Source: Corticium candelabrum
Lineage: Eukaryota; Porifera; Homoscleromorpha; Homosclerophorida; Plakinidae
Reading direction: 5' to 3'
DNA: 64,000 nucleotides
NCBI RefSeq assembly: GCF_963422355.1
Contig: NC_085101.1
Coordinates: forward strand, 3,982,617 to 4,046,616
Below, piece by piece: positions 25,801 to 41,151 of the stretch. The translations under genes were made by a program, and so were the position numbers. Below the pieces are notes generated by a model, which did no database searches, was not told where the DNA came from, and saw nothing but the letters and a program-made list of their open reading frames with translations. How positions within the stretch are numbered: the stretch's first letter is position 1; every line of letters starts with the position of its first letter.

Positions 25801-26926
25801 TCAAATACTGACACCATTTTGCATTATTAATTAAGACAAACTTTATAATTTTTGAGCTAGTCTAACTATAAAACCCAATAGGTATGCTAACGCTAAGGCC
25901 CCTATTTGTTGCTTGTTTATTTCTCATCACCCAGGCTCTCTCAACCGACTCGGGTGGATGGGTCATTATCATTATCCTTTTATGTACATTGGAAGTCAGC
26001 AAACACGGTTTTCAAGGAACAAAACAGATCAGCATTAGCCTTTTGTGGTACCTATATACTGTAGACTAGAGGTATGATTTGGGGATCCACACAGATAATC
26101 CTCCACGGCAATAAATCTTGATTTATAATATACCATGTAGTTTGGAGAGCAGACATCATGTAAAAAGCAAATATGGAACATATGATCCACATGCTCTTGT
26201 TGTGTCGCACATGCACATTACAAGATGGCATAATGGTGAAATCAGTGCAGCCTGTCATTTGGATACGAGCGGGTGACAAAAACAGACATGCAACAAATAA
26301 GGCCTATTAACTGTAATTGACTTGAATACACCCTCTATCTCAATATTTCCTACAAACGTTTCCTCCTAATGTTTACTGCCTAACACATGCTAACAACTAG
26401 ACGTGCAGTTTGCTAAAGAAGACCGCAAGCTTTGGAATGATGTACATCGAATCACCACCCAATTTTCATCATACTCAGTAACTCGGAAACTTATCCCACT
26501 AACTAATTAATTAAATTACAAATTTAATTACCAAATACATTCTCCAATTAAAAGTTTTCGCTTATTTCAGAACACACAAAAAACTACAAAGACACTTACG
26601 GCAACGCCATTGCTTGGAGTACAAACTTGTTTGCCCCCTGCCAACTCGGTAAAGGAAATACAAGGATTGTAGTAATACGTTGTAGAGGCAGATACACGAT
26701 CTTTAAACCTAATAGTACCGTTCAAACTCGTTGCACAACCACTCATTGAAGCATGGACTTACCGTGGAGAGTCTTCGGTGTTATTATTTGCTAATAGAGT
26801 CAAATTGACAATCCCGATTCCCTTTTCGGTGCAGATACAATAAGATTTGCCATGTTTAGTGCATGTTGAACCTTCCACTACCGCTTTCGCAGCACAGAGG
26901 CACAACAAGAGAGAAAGCGGAAACAT
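21701..26926 (-). CDS. Mannose-6-phosphate receptor-like protein, copy 3 (complete, nine exons)
   Basis: Exons: 26763-26926, 26600-26708, 25262-25336, 23281-23330, 23117-23185, 22366-22465, 22203-22306, 22015-22141, 21701-21787; total 885 nt, 294 residues, no in-frame stop. The architecture is as in copy 2. Length differences between copies are all multiples of three: exon 2 is 18 nt shorter, exons 4 and 5 each 3 nt longer, exon 7 adds three codons in a Ser/Gly linker (SSSGGGGLSVG) just before the membrane helix. The MRH motif reads DCRTSVVHLMCDK. In-frame indels and intact splice sites indicate selection after duplication. Intron 3 carries a 624-bp transposon insertion, intron 5 a long AC tract. 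Confidence 0.82.
22692..22889. repeat. (AC)n microsatellite with (ACAGAC)n core, intron 5 of copy 3
   Basis: About 200 bp of AC with an internal hexanucleotide run of CAGACA at about 22745-22800, present only in this copy. Confidence 0.95.
24580..25203. mobile_element. 624-bp non-autonomous DNA element in intron 3 of copy 3
   Basis: Copies 2, 4 and 5 run GACCAGATA(T/C) into the AAACAC(C/T)GAATC segment without interruption. Here the sequence between is 624 bp long, begins CAGTGTTCTAGCCAG and ends CTGGCAAAAACACTG, an imperfect 15-bp inverted repeat. It is flanked by AGATA at 24575-24579 and 25204-25208, a 5-bp target duplication confirmed by the empty sites. The interior has no transposase. 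CAG-starting ends fit a hAT-like superfamily, although most hAT elements duplicate 8 bp. Confidence 0.75.
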
Positions 26927-26942
26927 GCTGGAATTCCTTGAA

Positions 26943-26977
26943 GTCACGTGACTGGTTGGATGCGAATTCCCGGAAGC
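26943..26977 (-). promoter_or_regulatory. CLEAR-type palindrome and ETS-like box, copy 3 promoter
   Basis: GTCACGTGAC at 26943-26952, 16 bp from the ATG (26926), and CCCGGAAGC at 26969-26977. Same arrangement as copies 2, 4 and 5. Confidence 0.65.
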
Positions 26978-27706
26978 TTCCAGATGAGGAAGTTGTTCCT
27001 GTGCTGTTAGACGTTAAAAATGTAAACGCTAACTGAATGTTCCCTTCCACCTGATAAATTCAGTGTCCGACACCTAGCTATTTTGTCTGGATAGCGAGGC
27101 CATAACACGTAACGAGCAGACACAGAGCAGAGCCGAGCTGCAGATACAGAGTGAGTGGCATCCAGTCTCGTTCCGCTCTCGCTAGGGCGCTCATGCGTTA
27201 GGGTTACAGTAGTGTGTCAGCAGACAGGCGGACGGACAATTGGAATGCAGCGCATGCGCTTATTGTTATCTATCATCTCACCTTGTGAGCCACTGTATGG
27301 TGTGACCTTGCAGTGAGTTGCTCCTCTAGATAGAAGTCATAGGGGCAAGCTAATAGGGAAGTTCACATTCGCTAAAAGTAGCTACTGTAGATGTACTAGG
27401 CTAGTCAATTAGCACTTAGAATAAAATCAAAATGTTTCTATTAGAATTAGCAGTCTTACAAATCAATTGTAAACACACTGTAAGTGTCCAATTACGTTGC
27501 GATCGCTAGAAAAGCCATTCTTCTACATCAGTCATGATCATGATCAGATGGACCGGGCAAATTGAAGAAATTCAAGTTAGCTATGATCTTTCGAATTCTC
27601 TACTGGCAAGAGCGAGATTTTTGAGTTGTCTGTAACCAATGGCCACATACTGGTGCTGGTAATTAGGGATCGTTTCCTTTCACCAGAACTCTTAGTAGGT
27701 AGACTG
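26978..27706. other. Upstream spacer of copy 3
   Basis: Paralogous to 12555-13310 and 51597-52190. Similarity ends at about 27705, after CCAGAACTCTTAGTAGGTA, where the poly-Gln gene block begins. No gene seen. Confidence 0.5.
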
Positions 27707-27806
27707 TACGCTTGCTAGTTGATCAAAACAAACAATTGGAGATAGTTTACTATCACGAAAGTCGATAACTTTGCCTGTTTTGTATTCTAGGCGTACAAAT
27801 AACAAT

Positions 27807-29525
27807 ATGAACTATCAAAATCATCGCTATCAAGCTCCGACGACTGCATCGCCAGGTAACCTAAAATACAGTTGAGAGTAACCTAGATTTAGGTCGCTCT
27901 CGCAAACTTAATTAATTGATTTTATTTCTGCAATGCTAGCTGTTTCGAAAGCGATTCGGCAAACAATCGGATGATCTGGCGAATTGCCAGACGTGGCCCT
28001 GGCATGCTTCCCACTACTTAGTAACTATGCCCGGATAGCATGCACCTCCGCCAGGCAGTCAAGAGTCTGCCTTCTCGAGGCTATCAGCAGCGCAGGTACA
28101 GTCACGCCCGGATAATTATCTCAAACATCCATATAGAATGTTGCAGGTGTTTGTAAAGAATATTGATGAGTGAGACTAGATGTTGAAGAGACTATTAATT
28201 AATTATAACTTAATAAGGACAGCTTTTCAGTACGGCATTATACCTCTCTTGCAATCAGGATTTTGCTAAAGGGGTTCCGCTAACAATCCACTGTTATTGA
28301 TAAATTACACAACGTAGGTACATGCTATAAGTATAGTACAATTCTGATGTATAGAGCGGTCAGTGTGACGGAAGTGGTAGGTGGCTCCCCATTCATGCTT
28401 TCTTGCTGCGTACGCCGAAGGTCAGGCCACCAATAAGCACGTTTATACGGAAAGCCGTACTGTACACTATTTCGATTATCTTGCGTACCTAAATAACGAG
28501 TCGAGGTGTTGTGGGAAGCTCGAAGGACGTTTCGCGGAGCCCACGAGGAATCTCTCCTGCATTCATGCGCCTATAGTTAGAGGCCTTCCTTCTATCATGT
28601 TAATATTCTAGTACTTGAATATATTTGCACATTGTTCTCCAATATATTTTTATGTTCTCTCACCTGCTGCTCTATATAGTTGTCAAGGCTCCCTAATTTA
28701 TTAGGAAATTATTGCATAGTTCGTCAAAATGTTTGATTGAGAGGCACAACTATCGGTGGCGGCTGCAGAGCTATAGAGGGACATGCAGAGAGAGAGAGAG
28801 GCTTCACCCAACTTTAATTAAACACAACTTTTATTTTTGTATGCATGCAGATAGTACCCTCATACTCCGATGTCCTTTCATGTCCCGTCCCTCAACTTGC
28901 GATCCGCTCCAAAATTTCCCGTGAGCATACACCAACACAGACTTTCAACTGTACTCTAGGCTGTCTCGGGGAGTACCCCACCTTGGTGCCGGGTCCGCGC
29001 CTGCATGCGCTTGTCCCCTATACATATATATATTATAAAGGTCCGTCTATGAGTGTAAGAAATTGTCTGCATGATTTTGATTTGCTTGATACGAGTAACA
29101 ATCATGTTAAGAGAACGGATTGAATAACTATATAATTAATTTTTATTGTATGCAATTATAAGGTGAATAAAACAGATAACTATATTATATATATAGGAAT
29201 GCATGCATGATTCTTTAATTAATTAAGCAATTACAATAACATTGATGGTTGTTTGTACGGCAGTCACGAGAACAAGAGCACCAGCGACAACTTTCCTGCC
29301 ACAACATCAGTCTGCCCTAGAACAGCGACATCGATATCCTAATAATTATCGGCAACCATATCGTCAGGGGTCGCGATCGCTGAGTCGTTCGTGTGATCAA
29401 TTCGGGCCACGGCAACAGCAGCAGTACACGCAGCAGCAGCAGTACATGCCGCAACAGCAATACATGCCGCCGCCGCAGCAGCAGCAGCAGTAGATGCCAC
29501 AGAAGCAGCAGCAGTACATGTACAT

Positions 29526-29560
<35 letters not shown>

Positions 29561-30126
29561 CGCAACCGCAACCGCAGGAACAGTTTGTGCGCTGCAGATC
29601 GATGCCGCAATAGCAGCAACAGCAGCTTGTACAGCAAGTACAAACTACGCACCAACGACGTGAAGAGAGTCGTTTTTCATCACATCCAAAGCAAAGAAGA
29701 GACAGTGGAAGAACGATACATTCTGAAGACAGAATGGCTGCTTCCAGTGAAAGGTCAGTGTTTTAGCTACTGTATACAAGGAGTTTGATTTTCGTATTTG
29801 TCTTCTGTATACTCAAAACACCAAGATAAATTAAAGTCCGTTCAAAAAATGGAGAGCACGTGGGAAATGTGGTTACCAGATAAGACATAAAGGGCGGAAA
29901 CAACAATATTGCTATCATCCTGGATTGTAATACTAACAATCGATAAATGAGCAGTTAGAGCAATGGTTGCTACCCAGCCCTTACTGCCTAGTAGGTAGCT
30001 ATCTACTTTAGTACGTCAGGGTCAGACCTGTTCAACAGTTTTCTGTCATTCGAAATGGCCAGAGAAGGCGTTGAAAATGTGACGGCGCCAAAATGGAAGA
30101 AGTGTGTCGACCACGTCATCCAGTAA
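27807..30126 (+). pseudogene. Poly-Gln protein gene, broken copy A
   Basis: Three exons align with the open copy at 59575-62269: 27807-27855 (starts MNYQNHRYQAPTTASP), 29264-29753 (TRTRAPATTFLPQHQ, then long Gln/Pro/Tyr/Met-rich repeats of CAG codons) and 30063-30126 (EGVENVTAPKWKKC). Phases 1 and 2 match across both introns. The large exon has in-frame TAG at 29491-29493 and 29611-29613, both CAG-to-TAG changes in Gln runs, so this copy cannot make the full protein. The encoded family is not recognised. The acidic, Ser-rich tail seen after the final stop is discussed with the other copy. Confidence 0.6.
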
Positions 30127-30430
30127 GTGAAAAACCATTACAGAACGTCAGACGGCGTGGTAGAACAAGCGGTAGAGAGGTTAGTAGGTGCGGAGAACTC
30201 TTCAGACATTCAAGAGATTGTGCTAGGAGACGACGAGAATGACAACAATGATTAATACAATTAGTCTCATGGGTGTCATTTACTGGCGGTATTCTTTGTC
30301 GGTAATGATGGGAGGAGTCTCTTTCCGGAAGCATGCTGTATCTACTAACCCAGGATCAATAGAGTTAATTTGTCCAGAGATCTGACTCCACCTAGTCACG
30401 TGCTTTCGAATGATATGTTCATATTAGAAG

Positions 30431-30620
30431 TCTGACCAAATCTTCTAGAGTAGCTAGAGTGCAGTAACAAGTTACGAGTGAGGAAAATCGACTTTGGGTA
30501 GAAATAGTACAACTCTACAGTAACTAGAAAATTCAACTCTCCTACAGGTACTGAGAAACTACTCCCAAATGAGTATTGATTGCTTCGTAGCTTTCATTTG
30601 AAGCGAAGCTTGACGGAGGT

Positions 30621-30636
<16 letters not shown>
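30431..30636. other. Junction sequence between poly-Gln block and truncated MPR-like copy 4
   Basis: About 200 bp unlike either neighbour. At about 30636 it joins copy 4 within its exon 8. No gene or transposon end is recognised. Confidence 0.45.
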
Positions 30637-34570
<3,934 letters not shown>

Positions 34571-34586
34571 GCTGGAATTACTTGAA

Positions 34587-34621
34587 GTCACGTGACTGGT
34601 TGAATGCGAATTCCCGGAAGC
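34587..34621 (-). promoter_or_regulatory. CLEAR-type palindrome and ETS-like box, copy 4 promoter
   Basis: GTCACGTGAC at 34587-34596, 16 bp from the ATG (34570), and CCCGGAAGC at 34613-34621. Kept even though the gene is truncated, as expected if the truncation is recent. Confidence 0.6.
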
Positions 34622-35608
34622 TTCCAGATAAGGAATTTGTTCCTGTGCTGTTAGAACTTAAAAATGTAAACGTTAACTGAATGTTCCCTTCTACTTGATA
34701 AATTCAGTGTCCGACACTGTAGCTATTTTGTCTGGATAGTGAGGCCATAACGCGTACAGAGCAGACACAGAGCAGAGCCGAGCCGTACAGTAGATACAGA
34801 GTGAGTGGCATCCAGTCTCGTTCCGCTCTCGTCATGGCGCTCATGCGCTAGGGTTACAGTAATGTGTCAGTAGACAGACGACGGACAATTGGAATGCAGT
34901 GTATACGCTCATTGTTATCTATCATCTCAACTCGTGAGCCACTGTATAGTGTGACCTTGCAGTGAGTTGCTCCTCTAGATAGAAGTTATAGGGGCAAGCT
35001 AATAGGGAAAATCACATTCGCTAAAAGTAGCTAGAGCGCGGCCGCGGTCCTCGGACACCATCACATTCCGAACGCGAGTTCTCAGCTAGAAAGTCGATCG
35101 CTGCGTAGCGCGCGTAGACAAGGACTTGACGTTATCTAATTCAACTTTACCTAGGAGAAGCAGGGGTGAAGGTTCTAGCTGCTCTGATAATAAACAAAGT
35201 TCCTGCATTCGGTACAGCTGGTTGTACCAATGATGACGTGCTGCACTTCGTGACGGTGCAAGGTCAGGCAAACGTAGATATCAAACTGAGATAGAAACAC
35301 CTGCACACGTCCTATTCAGAGCCAAGTAACAATTTAGGGACCTTGAAGGGAAGCACGGACTGTTCCTGTGCGAGTTGGGAAAATGCGCTCACCGCAAAGC
35401 TCGAACATGGATGACGTGATCGTCTGCTACATCCGGTGCATCAAGCCTGTGCAGTTGTGCTGCAAGACACTCAGGAGTTCAAATTCTTACGCTTGGAAGA
35501 CTAGACAGTACCGGAGAGCTATAGATGCCAACAGAGTGAGCTTGTCAGCAGAGAAAATTCAGCAGTTTCCACTAGTAACCGTTGCTGATTCAAACAAAGG
35601 TCAAACGA
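34622..35608. other. Upstream spacer of copy 4 and a unique 575-bp segment
   Basis: 34622-35032 is paralogous to the region upstream of copies 2, 3 and 5. From about 35033 (AGAGCGCGGCCGCGG) to 35608 the sequence occurs nowhere else in the window and is GC-richer. It contains short open frames on both strands with possible splice signals, but none agrees well enough with a protein family to call. At 35609 the sequence rejoins the hAT-block spacer (CGCCCCACTAGCCTGCGCGC). Confidence 0.45.
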
Positions 35609-35780
35609 ATTGGGGTTCCGCCCCACTAGCCTGCGCGCGTTAAGAGGGAAGCTAATTGTTTACACACAATTCCAAACACACCATCAATATTAATCTGCTA
35701 CAATGCACTGTTTTAAATCATTACAAGTTAATTAAATAACTCTATTAATTAATATATATCATTAAAATAATTGATGATGT

Positions 35781-36646
35781 CAGGCGCGGATCCAGCATTC
35801 AATTTCGTTTAGTGCCCAAGTTAATATTAATTAGATATTTGAACCTCCCCAATTTAATATTAATGAGAAATTTGAACTTGATATTGTTGCTAATATTAAA
35901 TTTAAAGAAGAACAATACGACTTCATGACAACGAATACTATCAGCAAGAGCCATCCTGTGAAAATGCTTCATCAATAAGGTTTGTAAGTTCCATTCTACG
36001 AGGATGCTTCCTAGCAAAGTCATTAATGATAGCTTCATAGTCAATGTCTAAACCATAATGAAAATGCATGAGTGCGAGACCATTAAGGCGGAGTTGGCCA
36101 ATGGTTGACCGTAGGTAAGTCTTTAGGCGGCGGAGACCACTGATACTTCTCTCACAACTGCATGTTGTGACAGGTATGGTGCACATTAACTTCAGAAGTA
36201 CGTTGATATTAGGGTAGTATAGGCTACCGAATATCGATGCATGCAATCCACTGATATCTACTAGTAGAGCTGCGAAGTTTCACACTTTCTTAGCAGGTAT
36301 ATACTCGTACCCAAGTACCTGTCAGAAGCACTGAGTTTCCGCCCATTTGTATATCCTATAAGCCCAAGATCATATGGCGGATCGACTGCATCCAGACCAT
36401 CCAGAGGAGCATGCGATGGTGCTGCAGTTCTCCTTGTCGGGCCTTCAACTTCAGTATCTGGTAAAGTGTCGTTACTTGTGTTTTGAACCTCCAACCGAGG
36501 TACTTTAAACCCGAAGAGCTCTAAACTTGACTGCCGCTTAGACATCGCCGCCAAACATCCGGGAAGAACGTCCGGGAAATGGGTGACACACCCCCTAGGG
36601 ACCTTGGTGCCCGGGCACCTCGGGCCTTATGGTAGATCCGCGCCTG
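35781..36646 (-). mobile_element. Internally deleted hAT element (866 bp) inside the T3 block
   Basis: The ends are CAGGCGCGGATCCAG and GATCCGCGCCTG. The flanks GATGATGT (35773-35780) and GATGTCGT (36647-36654) are an 8-bp duplication with two differences; the paralogous empty sites at about 4374 and 17976 read GATGAAGT. On the minus strand it encodes a transposase start (MSKRQSSLELFGFKVPR, about 36542) and, after a large internal deletion, the C-terminal dimerisation region (TIPVTTCSCERSISGLRRLK, about 36180-36110). It is a different hAT lineage from T1-T3 and cannot move on its own. Confidence 0.8.
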
Positions 36647-36654
36647 GATGTCGT

Positions 36655-37021
36655 CAAGAATTGACCCACAAAGTTCTTCAGCAACACCCCTGTGAGTAAC
36701 CCTGCATACGCCACTGCTTTGCATAGAGCACTTCATCGTACTGTAGATAAAGGTATAGTGTTGCTAAAGACCTCGGACTCCTACGAAGCGGTTCCTTACT
36801 CTCCCCCCTCGGCTCCCCCGAATCCTTCGTACGTACTGTAACATGCATGCTCTGACACGTGTTTGCTATACACTAGGGCGCGTGTGGGCTCCGCCCCTGT
36901 TAAAGTTGATCCGCAAGTCTGGAGTTGAGAGATTCAAAACTAGATCTCGTGTCAAAGGCAATTTTATTTATTAGTATAGGTATTGTAGTAATGCCATTTG
37001 AATAGCGCTGTTAGGGTATAG
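36655..37021. other. Duplicated spacer left of hAT copy T3
   Basis: Paralogous to 4380-4753 and 17985-18348. No gene seen. Confidence 0.5.
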
Positions 37022-38711
37022 CCTAGGCGTATCCAGGGGAGGTTCAATGGGTTCCATTGAACCCCCCTCAGCTGTCGTCAACTTCTGATTCTCAACTCGT
37101 TAGGGTAGTACATCTAGGTAGTCGCGCACGGTTTTGGTACAGTCTCGGTAACAGTTTTTCTCAATCCTTGCTGACGAAGTAACAGACGTTTCGAACAAAG
37201 AGCAATGCTCAGTATGTATACGTTATATATGTTCTGAACAATGATGTCAATGAAACGTTCATTAGCTATGTGGAAGTACAGAGAATCACGGGAAAAGTAT
37301 GGGCTAATATCATACTGCAGTGTCTGGAATCTTGGGGCCTGTCTCCTTCTGACCTGCGAGGTCAGTGCTACGATGGCGGTTCGAACATGATTGGTGTGCG
37401 GTCCGCAAATGTAAGGCAAAAAATTGAAAGATGCGTGCAGAACCCGTTGGATTCAGCGCATTGATACTCATGTGGTTTTCCTGGAGCTCCTCCCTATCAT
37501 GCACATGGTTTTTCAAGCCATTATTTCTCCAAGACAGTTTGAGTGTCTGGGTGCAGCAGATTGGAGCTGGGATAAGGAAACGGTTGCTAAAGCTAATGGC
37601 TTTCTATATCAATTGAAGTCTTCTTCCTTTCTACTCTGCTTTAAAATCCTACTACACGTTTTTTCATGCCTCAGAGGACTGACAGTCAAGCTACACATGC
37701 AGAGTGTAGATGTCCTGTTTGCTTACAGGAAGTCGATACTGTGCTTTCAATTCTAAAGGACACGAAGAGTGATTCTGTGAGAGAGTTTCGACGGATATTC
37801 GAAGAGACTAGTAAACTGGGAGTAAACCTTCACGGAGAAGACTTTGATCTAAGAAAGCCAAGGATAAATCAACGTCAGCGGCATCGCAGAAAAGTTCCTG
37901 CGACAACTGCAGAGGATTACTATCGAAAAACACTTTACAACGCGTTTGTGTCGGATGTCATTACTGAGTTGCAAGACAGGTTTACCGACAATCCATCTTA
38001 TCGTACGGGGTTGTTGCATCTTGTTCCAAGCCAGTGTCCCAGTACTGACGGCGAGATTCCTGAAGACCTTGCCAAAGCTGTAGATTTACGAGGATGACTT
38101 ACTGCATTCAGCAATGTTCCCGACTCGATACCGCACGTGGGTCCGAAAATGGAAGAACGATATCGTTAGTTCAGCAGTGCCTACAAAGCTTGTAGATGCT
38201 TCACAGGCATGTGATCAATGGACTTCTCCAAATATACAAGTTCTATTGCACCTGGCATTAACTATACCTGTGACTTCTTGTGAAAGTGAGAGAAGCTTTA
38301 GTCAGTTGAAGCTCCTCAAAACCTACCGCAGATCCACAATGTCTGCTGATCGTCTGAGTGGACTTGCACTTATGAAAATCAACGGATCGAAGTGTGAGAA
38401 AATTCAGAAGTCTCAATCGCAATTAACTAAGTAAACTAGTTGAAGAATTTGGAAAATTACATCCAAGAAGAATGAAACTTCCTTTGTTTTAGGAGACAAT
38501 GATTGAAGTGTGTGTATAATACATCTATAATCTCAGATTGTGCAGTTCTTGTATGACGTCCGTATACATCATAACTATAAAACCCGATATTGCGTTTCTA
38601 AACGTGTACATTAATTTAATAAACTAATTAATTAATTAAAGTTGCCAGTTTGTAGGAAGATAGTCCCTGCTTGATGGAACGCCCCTTTTCAAAATCCTGG
38701 ATCCGTCACTG
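37022..38711 (+). mobile_element. Decayed hAT transposon T3
   Basis: Left end CCTAGGCGTATCCAGG, right end CTGGATCCGTCACTG. Same block position as T1 and T2. It has lost about 235 bp between GTGTGCGGTC and CGCAAATGTAAGG (near 37402), removing part of the DUF4371 region. Confidence 0.75.
37260..38434 (+). pseudogene. hAT-family transposase remnant (T3), broken frame
   Basis: Frame 37424-37756 keeps the best version of the middle region (RTRWIQRIDTH, then MVFQAIISPRQFECLGAADW), with no 1-bp slip at the LLPIMH site that T1 and T2 carry. The frame is lost near 37732 as in the other copies and resumes in 37666-38097. A 2-bp deletion near 38087 (GTAGATTTACG against GTAGATTTTTACG) shifts it again, and 38114-38434 carries the dimerisation motif. 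It is non-functional. Confidence 0.75.
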
Positions 38712-38910
38712 GAATGGAGAGGAATGGCAAGGTTAATTAATTAAATAATTAACATTGATATTAACCATCTATATTTAAAATTTATTTGGCACTGAAACTA
38801 ATATTAATGTGTGGACCATCATGTCCAGCTGTCATGATAATATTGACTCTCGCCGTCGACTTTGTGGTTGCAGTGGAATACTGGCATCTTGATGTTCAAC
38901 AAATACTGAG

Positions 38911-39237
38911 CTACAGAGACTCTACAAAGATGTACTCCATCGTGTTGATGCTCTCAGGTCATTAGACATTAACACTAGCAAGCAATTGACTGACACAAAG
39001 GGCACAACAGTAACCGGACATCAAAATATGCACAAGCGAATCAATGAACATGATGGTGCATCGTCATCTTGTGACTTGGTGCCACACGTTTCAGACACAT
39101 TACATCTATTGAGATTTCATAGTCAGCGTGACATGCTGGATGCGATAGAAGTAGATAGGAGGGAAGAAGTGATACGACTCATGAAAATAATTTTGCAAAT
39201 CACTAAACAACTAGAAAGCACATTGATCGAATCATAA
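38911..39237 (+). CDS. Candidate terminal exon, 109 codons, unknown helical protein
   Basis: A single open frame runs from CTA 38911, just after a possible acceptor (AATACTGAG), to TAA 39235-39237. It reads ELQRLYKDVLHRVDALRSLD early and QRDMLDAIEVDRREEVIRLM near the end. The composition is polar and heptad-like, suggesting helix or coiled coil. The paralogous frames near 6671 and 20447 are broken by TGA. No start codon precedes it in frame, so it would be a 3' exon whose upstream exons were displaced by the hAT insertion, or part of an unrecognised transposon. I do not recognise the family. Confidence 0.35.
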   Translation, partial: LQRLYKDVLHRVDALRSLDINTSKQLTDTKGTTVTGHQNMHKRINEHDGASSSCDLVPHVSDTLHLLRFHSQRDMLDAIEVDRREEVIRLMKIILQITKQLESTLIES

Positions 39238-39407
39238 ACTACAGCACTGTGATTTATCTCAAAATGAACAGCTAAATCTCAAACTGCATAGACCAACAAC
39301 ACCAGAGCAAACGTGAAGGTAGCACTGCATGTACGTAGCAATTTGATATCACTGTCATATGTCATCACCCTGAACCATGAAAATATTAAGAAATCGCAAA
39401 TAAGTTG

Positions 39408-39475
<68 letters not shown>

Positions 39476-39478
39476 ACA
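39408..39478. repeat. (AC)n microsatellite 3' of copy 5
   Basis: Only about 70 bp, against about 510 and 240 bp at the equivalent sites of copies 2 and 3. Confidence 0.95.
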
Positions 39479-39980
39479 CCACACGAAAGTCACTAGCAAC
39501 AGGTTCATTACATAGCCATGAACACCTTATAACCCATTCACACTAACAAACCAAACAGTACTCTTGAGGCACGGGACTTGAGGTGAGCCAGCTCAGCACA
39601 GTTCGGTTAGGCCGGCATTCACACTACGGAAGTGAAACTGAACCAAACCGTGCCGTAATGTGCTGGCATGGTTACAAACACTAGTGTGAACGAGGTATTA
39701 GTCAAGAGTATTTTAAGTTGTATAAGCTTCCAATTATCCCAACTGCCACTGACTAAGTTTCATCATTCTAGGGTGAGGATATGTAGATCACAGGAAAACA
39801 TCTTTCAGACTATATTTACATTCAGAACACTCGGAACACCCACGAAACAAACTAGGCCAATACATAAATTTGTATTCAAATTCTGGATCGTAATTTGGAC
39901 CATGACATGATGACACACGAGTCACCAAGCCACACTTCTGGCAGCACTACGGATACAGCCAGTAGCATCGAGGTCAGTCA

Positions 39981-40928
39981 CTACAATGTGATCATTTTCA
40001 CAACGGTTACTGTTGGCGTGCCTATTGCACACGTGGGCTTGATAAATACAATCGATATGCCACACTCCTGGAAAACAGCACATGTTTTCTTGTGGCCATA
40101 CTGAAATTCAGGCCTCAATTGCTAGTGACTTTCCTTCACAATGCGATTTCTCATACCTCTAAATCTTGTCATATTGTGACGAACTGGTGTCTTGACCTCT
40201 ACACTTGCCAATTAGAAATATGACTCCTTCCTACAACATAAAGATACATCTATAACATCGAGTGCTGAATACAATAAAATAAGTTGCCACTCACTTTGAT
40301 TAAACTGGGTAGCAACCTCCAGAATGAGTAGTTGGGTATTAACTCAATGCCTGATGCTCCACGAACAAACTTAAGGTATAGAAGACCACCAATAATGTAG
40401 ACAAATATGAGAGAGAAGAAACTGAAATAAAAGCAATCGACATGAATGTGGTGAATGTATAATATTCATCAGGTTGTCGTACACGATCAGAAGGATGGAC
40501 CCAACACTCAATCTACTCGATGACGGCGCATGTTGACAGAGATTAGGACAGCAACAGCGACTTGTGAGAACAAAATTCTACAAGACACCTTCTCTACAGC
40601 CACAACAACATTGTCCTTATTGCACATTGCACGTACGTAGGTGGTGGTGGTAGCAGACACTTGTTTTTGATTCACATATTCCAATGCCGACTCGCTCAAG
40701 GATAGGTTTTTGTTACACACCAAATGCACTACTGATATCCTATTGAAAAATACAGTATTGAAAACAAACCACATGACAATGTACATCATTATAAGTGAAC
40801 ATATCATATACAGCTTGCATGAAGACGACAAAGTGTCTATCATACATGTAGTTTCGTAAACAAACCAGTTGTTTTATTTGTTTCTTCATACATCCATTCT
40901 GTAAATGTATAGAAGCAGGCACTTTGTG

Positions 40929-41025
<97 letters not shown>

Positions 41026-41051
41026 ACACACACACACACGCATGCACACAC

Positions 41052-41094
<43 letters not shown>

Positions 41095-41097
41095 CAT

Positions 41098-41151
<54 letters not shown>

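Noticed and set aside
29317..29655. Leu-rich and Ser-rich ORFs antisense or out of frame to the Gln repeats (also 61468-62104)
   Set aside because: They are alternate-frame readings of CAG repeats; only the Gln frame joins the flanking exons in phase.
35368..35643. Frame with YIRCIKP, resembling the myosin motor HFVRCIKPN motif
   Set aside because: Only seven residues match, no upstream or downstream motor sequence follows, and the frame runs into duplicated spacer at 35609.
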